Assembly: GCF_008087665.1 (NCBI RefSeq)
Contig: NZ_CP042912.1
Location: 2,542,001 to 2,606,000 of the forward strand
Reading direction: 5' to 3'
DNA length: 64,000 nt
DNA from: Mariniblastus fucicola
GTDB taxonomy: Bacteria; Planctomycetota; Planctomycetia; Pirellulales; Pirellulaceae
Made by a program: the position numbers and the translations under genes
Notes under the pieces: model-generated
What the model saw: the letters and a program-made list of their open reading frames with translations, nothing else
Database searches by the model: none
Told to the model about the DNA's origin: nothing
In this document: piece by piece, positions 45,472-54,653 of the stretch
Numbering within the stretch: the first letter of the stretch is position 1
Layout of the letters: every line of letters begins with the position of its first letter

Positions 45472-45585
45472 TTCCGCCGACTGTCAGGCCGAATTCGCCG
45501 CTCGGTCGTTTACCTTTTACCGCAACACAGCTTAACAAACCAATCACCGGTACCCGCCGCCACGGTTCAACCGCAGGAAAGCAAA

Positions 45586-46569
45586 ATGGGAACTTACATA
45601 ATCATTGGCTTGATCACGCTGGGAGTCGCAGGCGCGATCTTCGCAGTTTCGTTGATCTTCATGGGAGACAACGAAAAGCTGGACGATCGGCTTGCCAACC
45701 TGACTCGCAACGGCGGTCGCGGAACCGGTGGCCCCGCGGAAGCTGCCCAGAGCTCGATTCTTCGTACGCCGCTTGAAGAAGCGCCGAACATCATCGAATC
45801 GCAAATGCAACTGTTGATCAAAACGTTCAACCTACGCAAGTTCATCGAGCAATCGAATGTCGATATCTCTGTCGCCAACTTTATTCTTATGACGCTGGGA
45901 TTGGGAGTCGGGGTCTCTGTCATTGCCTGTGTCATGCTCCCTGCCAAACTGATCTGGGCTGGCCCGTTGGCTGGCGGATTACTGGCAACGTTTCCATACA
46001 TTTATATCTGGTTCAAACGCGGACGGCGCCTCAAACGATTCGCGACGCAACTGCCGCAGGCGCTGGACTTGATGGCTCAGGCTCTGCGTGCAGGGCAAAG
46101 CTTGCCAGCCGGAATTCAACTGGTGGGCCAACAGGTACCGGATCCCCTGGGGCCGGAATTCCATACCGCCTACGAGCAGCAGAACCTCGGATCGACGATT
46201 GTCGACAGCCTTGAGCAAATGTGTACTCGCGTTCCTGACCTCGACCTTCGCTTTTTTGCCACCGCCGTCATGCTGCAGCGGCAAACGGGTGGTGACCTGG
46301 CTGAGATCCTGGACAAAATCGGAAAATTGATTCGCGAGCGGATGCAGATCAAAGGCATGATTCAGGCTCTGACCGGTGAAGGTCGAATTTCCGGTGCCGT
46401 GCTTTTGGCGATGCCTCCGATTCTTTTCCTGGTGATGCTGAAGCTGAATTACAAGTACGTCATGAAGCTCTTTGAAGAGCCGATGGGACACCAGATGCTT
46501 GCCGTTGCGATCGTCATGCAGGTCGTTGGTGCTCTGTGGATCAAGAAAATTATTAACATCAAAGTGTAG
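45586..46569 (+). CDS. tadB: Tad pilus inner-membrane protein TadB
   Basis: A 327-residue inner-membrane platform protein of the Tad system. It has an N-terminal helix, a helix pair near residues 100-145 and a T2SSF domain (about 155-280: QLPQALDLMAQALRAGQSLPAGIQ, FATAVMLQRQTGGDLAEILDKIGKLIRERMQIKG), then two C-terminal helices. AGGA at 45574-45577 serves as the ribosome binding site. The gene is followed by tadC after 9 nt. Confidence 0.9.
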   Translation: MGTYIIIGLITLGVAGAIFAVSLIFMGDNEKLDDRLANLTRNGGRGTGGPAEAAQSSILRTPLEEAPNIIESQMQLLIKTFNLRKFIEQSNVDISVANFILMTLGLGVGVSVIACVMLPAKLIWAGPLAGGLLATFPYIYIWFKRGRRLKRFATQLPQALDLMAQALRAGQSLPAGIQLVGQQVPDPLGPEFHTAYEQQNLGSTIVDSLEQMCTRVPDLDLRFFATAVMLQRQTGGDLAEILDKIGKLIRERMQIKGMIQALTGEGRISGAVLLAMPPILFLVMLKLNYKYVMKLFEEPMGHQMLAVAIVMQVVGALWIKKIINIKV

Positions 46570-46578
46570 GCGACTGAA

Positions 46579-47547
46579 ATGATTATTTTTGCAAATATGA
46601 TGTTATATGTCACGCCGATTGCGATCTTCGTTGCGATCGCTGTCGGGCTGTGGTTGCTGTTTGACACGTTCCTCAATGGTCAAACGCGCAGCGAGTCTCG
46701 GCTCGATGCGATGCGTCGTCGTGCACGTGGCGAAGAAGAGGAAGTAGACAACTCGAATAGCGCTCGAGAGGGCATCAACAAGCTTCTCACGAAAGCCAGC
46801 CCGAAGCTGTCGAGCGCGATTCAGCCGAAGAACGAGCAGGACGTCAACAAGCTTAAAGTTAAGCTTGATTCTGCCGGTTTCCGCGGCGAAAAAGCGGTCG
46901 AAGTCTTCCTTTCGCTGCAGGTTCTCAGCGGACTGTTCGGCCTGTTCATGGGTGGCATCGGGTCCATTCTGGTCAAAGGATTCTCGACGACGGCTGTGCT
47001 GTACGCTTGTGGAATCGCGTTGCTGTTCTTCCTGTTGCCGGGCGTCATTCTCAGCATCCTCGCGGGCAAGCGGAAAGAGAAAATTTTCCTTGGCCTTCCC
47101 GACGCACTCGACTTGATGGTCGTTTGTGTAGAAGCCGGTTTGGGTCAGGACCAGGCCTTGCGTCGCGTCTCTGAAGAGCTGGAGAAAGCTCATCCGATCA
47201 TTGCTGGCGAGTTCAACCAGTGCAACCACCAACTGCAAATGGGTAAGACGCGTGAGCACGTGTTGCAGGAGTTGGCAGAGCGAAATGACGTTGAGGATTT
47301 GAACACGTTGGCAAACGTTTTGATTCAGGTGGATCGTTTCGGTACCAGCGTCGGTAAAGCACTTCGTACGCAAAGTGATGCGATGCGTGTCCGCCGCAAG
47401 CAGATTGCCGAAGAGAAAGCCTCGAAGACGGCGGTGGCGTTGATCTTCCCTCTGGTTCTGTGCATCTTTCCAGGTATCTTCGTGGTACTGGTCGGCCCGG
47501 CTGCGATCACGATGGTCAAAGAGCTGCTTCCGACGATGGGAACGTAA
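46579..47547 (+). CDS. tadC: Tad pilus inner-membrane protein TadC
   Basis: The second T2SSF-family platform protein, 322 residues. Membrane helices lie at about 5-28, 110-160 and at the C-terminus. The T2SSF segment reads LPDALDLMVVCVEAGLGQDQALRRVSEELEKAHP and then LNTLANVLIQVDRFGTSVGKALRTQSDAMRVRR. It is separated from tadB by 9 nt and followed by a strong terminator, so cpaF-tadB-tadC form one transcription unit. The pilin, prepilin peptidase and secretin genes are not in the window. Confidence 0.9.
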   Translation: MIIFANMMLYVTPIAIFVAIAVGLWLLFDTFLNGQTRSESRLDAMRRRARGEEEEVDNSNSAREGINKLLTKASPKLSSAIQPKNEQDVNKLKVKLDSAGFRGEKAVEVFLSLQVLSGLFGLFMGGIGSILVKGFSTTAVLYACGIALLFFLLPGVILSILAGKRKEKIFLGLPDALDLMVVCVEAGLGQDQALRRVSEELEKAHPIIAGEFNQCNHQLQMGKTREHVLQELAERNDVEDLNTLANVLIQVDRFGTSVGKALRTQSDAMRVRRKQIAEEKASKTAVALIFPLVLCIFPGIFVVLVGPAAITMVKELLPTMGT

Positions 47548-47572
47548 ACGCTCCAAACAGATTGCGATCAAG

Positions 47573-47601
47573 AAAGCGTGACCAATGGTCACGCTTTTTT
47601 T
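47573..47601 (+). terminator. Rho-independent terminator of the tad operon
   Basis: A perfect 11-bp stem (AAAGCGTGACC at 47573-47583 with its complement at 47587-47597) has a 3-nt loop and a T run to 47601, 25 nt after the tadC stop. Confidence 0.92.
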
Positions 47602-47655
47602 GTGCGCGAAATATAGTGATCAACGTTCGCTTTGGCCGCGGAATCGCTTGCGGAT

Positions 47656-49767
47656 CTACTCGAACACCTGGACTTCCACGATCTTCGAGAACGAATCAAA
47701 CACGTAGCCCTTGTTACCATGGCTGACGATTCGAACGAAGCGAACGTCGCGAGCTTCAAACGTGTGCTCAACTGAGAGTTCTGCCTTGGCCGACTTTTCC
47801 AATCGAGAGGCCACTTCCTCAAACGACTCCCCATCGGCGGAAACTTCGACCGAATATTTCTCGAAAGAGCCACTGATCGAATAGGCGACGACCACCACGC
47901 GGCCGACCGTCTGAGTTTGCTCCAGATCGATCGTGATTTCCACCGGTTGAGGCTCTGCAGGATACGCCAGATAGAAATCCAGATTTCCAGTCCCACCATC
48001 GGTAACCCGTTGCACCGAAAAAGGACTCTCCGACGACACCGACGAAGTAACCGGTTTGCCGAGGGCGAGATTTTTGACCGGAGTCACCGCCTGCAAATGA
48101 CGTCTTGAACCATGGCCGAGCTGAGCATCACCGTCGAACAATGCAGCTCTGACGGTGGACGATTTTTCGAGCAAAAGTGGACTCGAATAGACATTCGAAG
48201 ATAACGTCGGTTGCGATCCGTCCAGCGTGAATCGGATTTCGTGTTCCTGGGAATACGAATCGGAAACCGTAAGTTCGACAGTAGTTTTTTCATGGAACAC
48301 GCCATCGGTTTGATTTGCGAGACCGTCTGCCTTGATCGTCACCGGGTAGAACGCGGCTGACCTTGCTGATTCAATTTTCTCTGCGCGAACCCGGTACGAA
48401 GCGAAATCTCGGGCTGCGTCCGGATTCCAACTGACATCGGCAAACGCGATCAATCGCGGCGTGACCTGAGGGAAATAATTCTCTTCGCGGCCTTCCCACC
48501 ACGGCATGCAGAATCCAATCAGTCGATCGGAAGGCTCAACTTCGATCGGTTTTGCGAATGTCGGAATGCCAGGATTGACGTGTTTGAAACGAGTCAGTTT
48601 GAGCGTCTCGTAGATGTGCTGCGCCGACGTCATCGTAAAGTTGGTGCGGGGATAGTGGTCCACCAAATAAAGCGGATCCCAGCCGGCGTTCACGACTCGG
48701 TAACCATCGTCGAGCATTTCGTTTGCCGGATAGTTGATCGTCCGCCAGTTGATGTGAATGACTTCCGTATTAACCTTGTTCTCGCCTTCGCCAGGACGTG
48801 GGCCTTCCCAGACGATCGTTTCTCGCCCTTTTGATTTCAAGTACGCGTGAAGCATGTTGATCAAATCCCGCTGCGCGACCTCTGGAACGCCGCTGGCTTC
48901 ATCGCCGCCAACGTGTATCCAGGGCGAAGAAGAAAAAACTTCCATCATTTCATCCAGCAGCGTTTTGATTCCGCGAAGAGCCGTTTCACTGGTCGCAAGA
49001 TCGGCTTCGCTTTTGCCGAAGACTTCCGGGTAGCGAGAACGAAGCAAACCCGAGTGTCCGGGAACTTCCAATTCGGGAATGATCGTAACGCCGCGTTCGG
49101 TCGCGTAAGTCTCCAGTTCTTTGAACTGGTCCAGAGTGATGATACCGTCCCAAAGTTTGGGAAACGCCGTCGAAGGAAACGCAAACCGTTGGTCGTCGGT
49201 CAGATGCAGTTGAAGGGAATCAATTTTGTAAAACCAAAGTAAGTCGATCGTTTCCTTTAACAGTTCGACGCTGTGTGGGTTTCGTCCCATGTCGACCATG
49301 AAGTTCCGATACGAAACCGTGGGGCTGTCGTTGATCTTCAACTGCGGAATTTGCCCCGCTTTGGCTGATCCGAGAACTTGCAGCAACGTCGCAGTCGCGT
49401 GAGAAAGTCCTTTCAACGTTGAAGCTTCAATTTTGATTTGCTCTGCCGAGACCACCAACGAATACGCTTCCTTCGCCATCGAGTCGACTTTTCGGACGTC
49501 CAGCAATGCGTTCCCAGACGGTACGAACACCAGGCGATGTCGTCCGTCGGTTATCCGCTCTACGTGTTGGGCCACGATCTGCAGATGCCGATCCCAGGCT
49601 GAATTCTCCGGAGAATTTAGGGAAATGTCAGCCGGAAGTTGCAGCGACTGATCTCCGACGACGATCTGCGTTGGAACTGGCAGCAGGTGCGGTGACTGGG
49701 CAGACAGACCAGAAACCAAAAACAGCGCGACGGCGACAAACGCGGAAACTGCGAAGTTGTTTTTCAT
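47656..49767 (-). CDS. Secreted GH20 beta-N-acetylhexosaminidase with C-terminal discoidin domain
   Basis: A 703-residue exported hexosaminidase that removes terminal GlcNAc/GalNAc from glycans such as chitin fragments. It has a signal peptide (AFVAVALFLVSGLSAQ), an N-terminal GH20b-type domain (about 30-148) and a GH20 catalytic barrel (about 150-460: YRNFMVDMGRNPHS, QLHLTDDQRFAFPS, WIHVGGDEASG). The Asp289-Glu290 pair is the expected stabiliser and acid. A chitobiase-type beta domain (about 500-555) and an F5/8 type C (discoidin) domain (about 565-703) follow, the latter probably binding carbohydrate. It converges on the tad operon. Confidence 0.93.
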   Translation of the reverse strand: MKNNFAVSAFVAVALFLVSGLSAQSPHLLPVPTQIVVGDQSLQLPADISLNSPENSAWDRHLQIVAQHVERITDGRHRLVFVPSGNALLDVRKVDSMAKEAYSLVVSAEQIKIEASTLKGLSHATATLLQVLGSAKAGQIPQLKINDSPTVSYRNFMVDMGRNPHSVELLKETIDLLWFYKIDSLQLHLTDDQRFAFPSTAFPKLWDGIITLDQFKELETYATERGVTIIPELEVPGHSGLLRSRYPEVFGKSEADLATSETALRGIKTLLDEMMEVFSSSPWIHVGGDEASGVPEVAQRDLINMLHAYLKSKGRETIVWEGPRPGEGENKVNTEVIHINWRTINYPANEMLDDGYRVVNAGWDPLYLVDHYPRTNFTMTSAQHIYETLKLTRFKHVNPGIPTFAKPIEVEPSDRLIGFCMPWWEGREENYFPQVTPRLIAFADVSWNPDAARDFASYRVRAEKIESARSAAFYPVTIKADGLANQTDGVFHEKTTVELTVSDSYSQEHEIRFTLDGSQPTLSSNVYSSPLLLEKSSTVRAALFDGDAQLGHGSRRHLQAVTPVKNLALGKPVTSSVSSESPFSVQRVTDGGTGNLDFYLAYPAEPQPVEITIDLEQTQTVGRVVVVAYSISGSFEKYSVEVSADGESFEEVASRLEKSAKAELSVEHTFEARDVRFVRIVSHGNKGYVFDSFSKIVEVQVFE

Positions 49768-49809
49768 GAAGTGTTTTCGAAGGTGTTAAATAAAGGTGAA
49801 TTGAAACAG

Positions 49810-50175
49810 TCAAATTTCAGGATACTTTTCAACCGTAATGTCGGTTATTGAATCGCCCGTGTGGCTGGTGCCAAGTTTTTCGAACATCATCAAATGCACT
49901 TCCTCGCCGTCGCGGGTTCGCGGGCAGTGTTCAACACCTTTGGGCACCACGATCATCTCGCCTTCGTTTACGATTTCCGTTCGGTCGCGAAACTGCATCT
50001 CCAGCGTTCCTTTTTGAACGAAGAACAGTTCGTCTTCTTTGTCGTGTTGATGCCAGACGAACTCACCGCTGACTTTCGCGATGATCACCTGCATGTTGTC
50101 GACCTTCGCAATCCGGCGCGGGTGCCAAAGTTGCGAAAACGAAGCGAGTTTCTCAGCGACATTGATCGGTTTCAT
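49810..50175 (-). CDS. Cupin-domain protein
   Basis: A 121-residue single-domain cupin. The first metal motif is HQHDKEDELFFVQKG and the second is VVPKGVEHCPRT, which gives the usual His/His/Glu/His metal ligands. Small cupins of this type include isomerases and regulatory sugar binders; the exact role is unknown. It lies between the hexosaminidase and a secreted unknown, all on the minus strand, with short gaps of about 40-50 nt. Confidence 0.85.
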   Translation of the reverse strand: MKPINVAEKLASFSQLWHPRRIAKVDNMQVIIAKVSGEFVWHQHDKEDELFFVQKGTLEMQFRDRTEIVNEGEMIVVPKGVEHCPRTRDGEEVHLMMFEKLGTSHTGDSITDITVEKYPEI

Positions 50176-50222
50176 CGCGATGGCCTTGACTGGTAAGCGA
50201 CATTTGAACCGCGTGTTTGCGG

Positions 50223-51200
50223 CTATCGATTGTTGCGTTTTGGTGGAGTTTCGAAAACGTGTAAATTGACTTTCTCGCCACCCTCGGCATCAATCAACAG
50301 CGTCGCATATCCCGCCATTTCCTTCTCGTCAGCGGTGAAGTTTTGAGCGAACGAAATGGTGCGGCGTCCATCGACATACTGCTCGGCAGCCTGTAGATGT
50401 TCCAGCGTGAATTCCGGAGCCTTTACTTTTTGCTTTAGCAACGCCTCGTTGACGGATGTCAAAGATGCTTCGGCCTCTTCATCAGAGCCGACTCGAGTTT
50501 CCGCGATGATGCGGCGGCAGCGGCTGGCGATCGCAACCATTGACGCCACCGAAGGCACGTCGCTGAATTTGTCGGCGACTTGAGGGAGAGCGTAAACTTC
50601 GACCGTGTTGCTATGGTCCCGCAGATTAACTTCCAACTTGGTCGTGGCCGCATCCATCATCATGAATTTGCGTTTTGCAGCAATGTCGGCTTTGATTGAT
50701 TCTGACGTTATGTCGAAGAATCGGCAGTCATCCGCGATGAACGCCAGAAGTGCTTGAAGCTCGACCAGGTCCATTTGCCCTTCGACTTCCTTGACCAAAT
50801 TTGTATTTCGCCCGGTCAACACGCGTCCGTCGGGAAAGATTTGCAAGTTTGGAGTCGGCTCGAAACCGTCGGGTAGTTTCATGCGATATCCACCGGTGAA
50901 ATCCATCACCAACACGGGCGTGTTCACGTCCTCGGGCATGCGGACCTCAATGTCAGACGTCGGTTTCGCTGCCGCAGGTTGATTTTTTGGCTGGCTGCGT
51001 TGGACTTTTGGCGCGTTTCCGGGTCTGGATCTGGCCGGCATGTTTTCTGGCGTGGAGTCGGGGACCGGAGCCTGAGCGCTTTTTGTGACTTCAGCGGGTT
51101 CGATTGGATCAGCATTCTTCTGACCGTGAAGCGGTTTGTCGAAAACGAAGAATGCCAGTAGCAGGATCGCGAATGGCAGAACTGTTGATAACCAACGCAT
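50223..51200 (-). CDS. Exported protein of unknown function
   Basis: A 325-residue protein with an N-terminal hydrophobic segment (VLPFAILLLAFFVF) that acts as signal or anchor, and a proline/lysine/alanine-rich linker (about 30-85). The folded region (90-325) opens VLVMDFTGGYRMKLPDGFEPTPNLQIFPDGRVLTG and contains QALLAFIADDCRFFDI. I do not recognise a named family. The repeated appearance of P/K-rich linkers after a membrane helix is common in planctomycetes. Confidence 0.65.
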   Translation of the reverse strand: MRWLSTVLPFAILLLAFFVFDKPLHGQKNADPIEPAEVTKSAQAPVPDSTPENMPARSRPGNAPKVQRSQPKNQPAAAKPTSDIEVRMPEDVNTPVLVMDFTGGYRMKLPDGFEPTPNLQIFPDGRVLTGRNTNLVKEVEGQMDLVELQALLAFIADDCRFFDITSESIKADIAAKRKFMMMDAATTKLEVNLRDHSNTVEVYALPQVADKFSDVPSVASMVAIASRCRRIIAETRVGSDEEAEASLTSVNEALLKQKVKAPEFTLEHLQAAEQYVDGRRTISFAQNFTADEKEMAGYATLLIDAEGGEKVNLHVFETPPKRNNR

Positions 51201-51295
51201 GTGAGCTCCTTAGGCTTTGTGCATCAAGCGACGACGTGGCGGAAGCTATATTCTTGCCGTCGGCTGCCCGTAAGTCCATCCCGTTGCTCACCAAC

Positions 51296-51328
51296 GCAAA
51301 AACGGCAGCCCTAAAAAGGACTGCCGTT
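51296..51328 (-). terminator. Probable terminator of the porin gene
   Basis: AACGGCAG (51301-51308) pairs with CTGCCGTT (51321-51328), extended by a CC/GG pair across a one-base bulge. Read on the minus strand the stem is followed by a T run. It lies 60 nt after the porin stop. Confidence 0.7.
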
Positions 51329-51387
51329 AATGGAATCTGTGTGGCAATGGACCGCTACAGTTGCAGCGGATGCATTCAGATCTCAGC

Positions 51388-52749
51388 TTAGAACAGTGCG
51401 ATTACGTCAACGCCGAAGTAGCCTTCGTCGTAACCGAGTGCTGGCGACCAGTCGACGCGGTACTCAGGACGCACGATGATGTTCGCGTGCGGCTTGACGT
51501 TAACGCCGAAGGTGGCTGCGTAGTAAGAGTGTGAGCCAGTCGCTGGAAGCGTTCCACCGTGTGGAGCGTATCCTGTAAGCGAATCGCCTTTCCACCATTC
51601 GATACGTGAGCCAACGCCCAGGCATTCGTTGATGCTGTAAAGGAAGTACTGGTTCAACCCAACGTTGTCTTCGCCGGTGCTGTCAACGCGAAGCATATCG
51701 CTTTGAACAACCCAGTTCAACTTGTCGGTCAGAGCTGTATCAACCACAACGCTGTGGCTGTAAGCTTCGCGTCCGCGAGCTCCGAGATCACCAATGGTAG
51801 TCATGTAAGTCAGTGTCGAGAACTCACCCATTGGAGCGCTGAAACCACCAAGGAAGCTGCTTCCGTCCTGGAACTGATCGAAACCAGTGTCCCAACCAAG
51901 CGTCCAACCAGCGTAAGCAGTGAGGTCGTCTGACAGGTTGAATGTTCCAATAGCACCAGTGTGCGTGAACGGCTCGCTGTTGTACATCGTCATTGCGTGA
52001 CTGTAGAAGAAGTTGTCGGGGGCAGTCACAACTTCGTAGCCGATCAGCGTGTAGAAGTGACCTACTTTAGCCGACCAGTTGTCGCCAGCGACTTCGCCGT
52101 ACAACTGTGGAATCGCCCAACCGTAATCGCCACCGCGGCCAAACGTGTTGTCGAAACCACGTGGGTTTCCGCCCAGGTCCTGCGTGTTGCCGAACGCTTG
52201 AGTGTCGCCAGAATCGATACCGTACATGGCGTCGAAACGGAAACCAAATCCGAGCTGACCGTTTTCTGATTCAGCAACTTTTTCAGCGTAAAACCAGGCT
52301 TGGTGCAGGTTGAAATCTTCCCGGTTCGAATTGAACAGGCCGTTGTTTTCGCTGTGGTAGCCGCCTTGCAGCCATCCACCAAGATTGAAACGTGGCTCTT
52401 CGCAGTCGCTTCCGAAAAGCTTCCACTGTTCGCCAAGGTTGCACTCGCCAAGTCCACCGCCGCAACGGCTTCCAATTCGACTGCCCAGTCCGCATCCGTT
52501 TCCGAGACGAGTACCGATTCCGCTGCTGCAAGTTGAGCAACCGTAGGCAGACGGGGCTGAGTCGTAAGAGTATCCTGATGTGGTGCCTGAGCAACCGCAA
52601 TCAGATGTCACTGCGTCCTGATAGACGACAGGAGCAGGTGATGTAGCGTAGGCCGCCGGGGTGGCCTGTTGAGCACTTGCTGAACCAGCAAGTGCAAATG
52701 CTCCGCCGATGCATGAAAGCATAGCGAAACGAAAGTTTGAGATCCCCAT
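51388..52749 (-). CDS. BBP2-like outer-membrane porin with cysteine-rich N-terminal segment
   Basis: A 453-residue outer-membrane beta-barrel protein. It has a signal peptide ending ASAQQ. A Cys/Gly/Ser-rich segment follows (about 48-118, with DCGC, GCSTC and further single cysteines, eight in all). The barrel part (about 120-453) opens RFNLGGWLQGGYHSENNGLFNSN and contains NLHQAWFYAEK. It ends in an aromatic residue (VDVIALF), the pattern that BAM uses. The sequence resembles the putative porin family BBP2. ATG 52749 is taken, though one two codons upstream (52755) is also possible. A terminator follows. Confidence 0.8.
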   Translation of the reverse strand: MGISNFRFAMLSCIGGAFALAGSASAQQATPAAYATSPAPVVYQDAVTSDCGCSGTTSGYSYDSAPSAYGCSTCSSGIGTRLGNGCGLGSRIGSRCGGGLGECNLGEQWKLFGSDCEEPRFNLGGWLQGGYHSENNGLFNSNREDFNLHQAWFYAEKVAESENGQLGFGFRFDAMYGIDSGDTQAFGNTQDLGGNPRGFDNTFGRGGDYGWAIPQLYGEVAGDNWSAKVGHFYTLIGYEVVTAPDNFFYSHAMTMYNSEPFTHTGAIGTFNLSDDLTAYAGWTLGWDTGFDQFQDGSSFLGGFSAPMGEFSTLTYMTTIGDLGARGREAYSHSVVVDTALTDKLNWVVQSDMLRVDSTGEDNVGLNQYFLYSINECLGVGSRIEWWKGDSLTGYAPHGGTLPATGSHSYYAATFGVNVKPHANIIVRPEYRVDWSPALGYDEGYFGVDVIALF

Positions 52750-52755
52750 TTTCAA

Positions 52756-53060
52756 TTCTCCATCATTGGTCTGGGTCCATTACCACTCGGGGACTGCACT
52801 TCCATGTCGTCCCGCTTTACAAGCAGTTTCCAGAAAATCGTATCGGAAGAAAAAACTGTTGCTTTGCAAACAAATGGAACGGAAATGCCCTCTTGTTCCT
52901 GTCAAATCAACCAATCCTGATAAAGTTTTAGGGTTGTCTTTATTGTAAGTAGAGTTCCCGTGCTATCACTTTTGAGCGTGGTATCGAAACCAAGGCCAGA
53001 CCGCTCTGAACGCAGTTTGCGATCAAGACTTCACACGGCTGAAATCTGCAAGGACGTTGA
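52756..53060. other. Intergenic region upstream of the porin gene
   Basis: About 305 nt between the porin start and the MlaFE stop. It should hold the porin promoter and a long leader. No gene or structured RNA was recognised. Confidence 0.4.
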
Positions 53061-54653
53061 CTATTTCCCGCCCGGAACAATGTTCTCGAACTCGAACATC
53101 GAGAACACAAAATGCACGACCAACACGTAAAGCGTTGCCCATAAAATCGTAGATGTGACGCTACGGCTGACGTCCGCAGAAGAGTACTTAGGCGACATGC
53201 CGTTTCGATAGGCGATGATCGCCGTGCCGAAACCGCTGACGAGTAGTTTGGCGATCAGCCAACCGAAGCCCTTATATAAATAGCTCGACCATTGCTCGAG
53301 CCCGCGCATTGAGTACTGATGCCAATACTCAGCACCATGCCCCGGATGCGTCGCCAGAAAAGTAACCAGGCTGGTGTACCGCGCTGTGTAATACGCCGCA
53401 AAGGTTAGCAGCGGAGTCCCGATTAGAAACGCCCACAGGATCGGTGTTAGCAAAAAGAAGTTGGGTCGATTGCCAAACGTCCTCAACGCGTCTACCTGGT
53501 TTCCGTATTGCCGGCCACCGATATCCGACGTAACCGCGGCGCCGCATCGGGCTGCGATCAGGACACAGGACAACACCGGAACGAAAATTCGATAAGTTGC
53601 GAAACCCAATGCGGTCAGCAAATCTTCCAATAGCAATGGCTTGGTATAATCCGTAAAAGGCAAAAACTTGAACGTGAAGTAAGTAGTCACGAATCCGGAG
53701 ATAAATCCGCTGGCGATCAGATACAGGATCGCCGTCGGGCCAGTCACCATTCTCAAAAAGTGCAACAGCGAACGAAGCCCCCAGGTCGGAGACTTCCAAA
53801 CCGGCAACAGGCTCAGTACTCCCGTGAGCAAAGCCAACATGGCATTGGACGTGGTCTCAAAAAGCGATTTGACTTTTGTCGCCAGACGTTCCAGCGTATT
53901 GACGTCCGGCGTTTCCTCTTCGGCCCGAACTTTCGACGCCATTGGAGCAAGCTTTTCCGGAATCGTCGCCCACTGCTCACGCTCGACTTCGACCAGCTGT
54001 TTCAGTTGCGGGTCGAGCACGTAGATACGATCCGCGATTGGCATCAGCGAATGATAGTCATGCGTCACGATGACCGAAGTCTTTCCAAATCGAGTGTGCG
54101 TGTCCGCGATCAGTTTCGCGACCTGTTGGCCTGTGAACGGGTCCAGTCCCGAAGTCGGTTCGTCGTACAAAATCGCCGGCGGGTTGTAAGCCAACGTTCT
54201 GGCGATCGCCAGTCGCTGTCGTTGGCCGCCGCTGAGCCTGGAAGTTGGAACGTTCGCAGGAACGTTTAGCTCGGCCAGGATTTCTTTTGCCGAAACGTCG
54301 CTCGCATGAGCACCGCCGCAGGCTTTCGCAAACCGAATGTTTTCGACAGGGCTAAGTTCATCGAACAACGCAAACGACTGAAACACGACTCCAGCTTCGC
54401 CGCTTCTGGCCTGTTTTCCATTGATCGTCACGTCGCCCATATACTGGATGGCGTCGCCAAAACCATCGGTCAGGCCCGCGATCAGCCGCATCAGGATTGA
54501 TTTGCCAACGCCGCTTGGGCCGACGATCAAAGTGATCTGGCCAGCGTCAAACGAAGCGTTCGCATTCTCAAGCAAAACTTTCTTGCCAGCGATCACCGAA
54601 AGATCTTTTACTTCGATCCGCGCATTGGAGGACGTCTTGTCCGCAGTTGTCAT
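53061..54653 (-). CDS. Fused MlaF-MlaE lipid-transport ABC protein
   Basis: A 530-residue protein joining an ABC ATPase to its permease. The ATPase part (about 12-235) has Walker A GPSGVGKS (45-52), Q-loop FQSFALFDELSP, signature LSGGQRQR (from 140), Walker B ILYDEP (161-166) and H-loop VTHDYHS. The permease part (about 285-525) is MlaE-like, with GPTAILYLIASGFISG, GAAVTSDIGGRQYGNQVDALRTFG and five to six helices. Mla/Mce transporters move phospholipids between membranes. MlaF and MlaE are normally separate proteins, so the fusion is unusual. It overlaps the next gene upstream by 4 nt (ATGA, 54650-54653). Confidence 0.85.
   Translation of the reverse strand: MTTADKTSSNARIEVKDLSVIAGKKVLLENANASFDAGQITLIVGPSGVGKSILMRLIAGLTDGFGDAIQYMGDVTINGKQARSGEAGVVFQSFALFDELSPVENIRFAKACGGAHASDVSAKEILAELNVPANVPTSRLSGGQRQRLAIARTLAYNPPAILYDEPTSGLDPFTGQQVAKLIADTHTRFGKTSVIVTHDYHSLMPIADRIYVLDPQLKQLVEVEREQWATIPEKLAPMASKVRAEEETPDVNTLERLATKVKSLFETTSNAMLALLTGVLSLLPVWKSPTWGLRSLLHFLRMVTGPTAILYLIASGFISGFVTTYFTFKFLPFTDYTKPLLLEDLLTALGFATYRIFVPVLSCVLIAARCGAAVTSDIGGRQYGNQVDALRTFGNRPNFFLLTPILWAFLIGTPLLTFAAYYTARYTSLVTFLATHPGHGAEYWHQYSMRGLEQWSSYLYKGFGWLIAKLLVSGFGTAIIAYRNGMSPKYSSADVSRSVTSTILWATLYVLVVHFVFSMFEFENIVPGGK

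Noticed and set aside
46603-47592. 329-aa minus-strand open frame opposite tadC
   Set aside because: tadC has clear T2SSF motifs on the plus strand. This frame has no family match.
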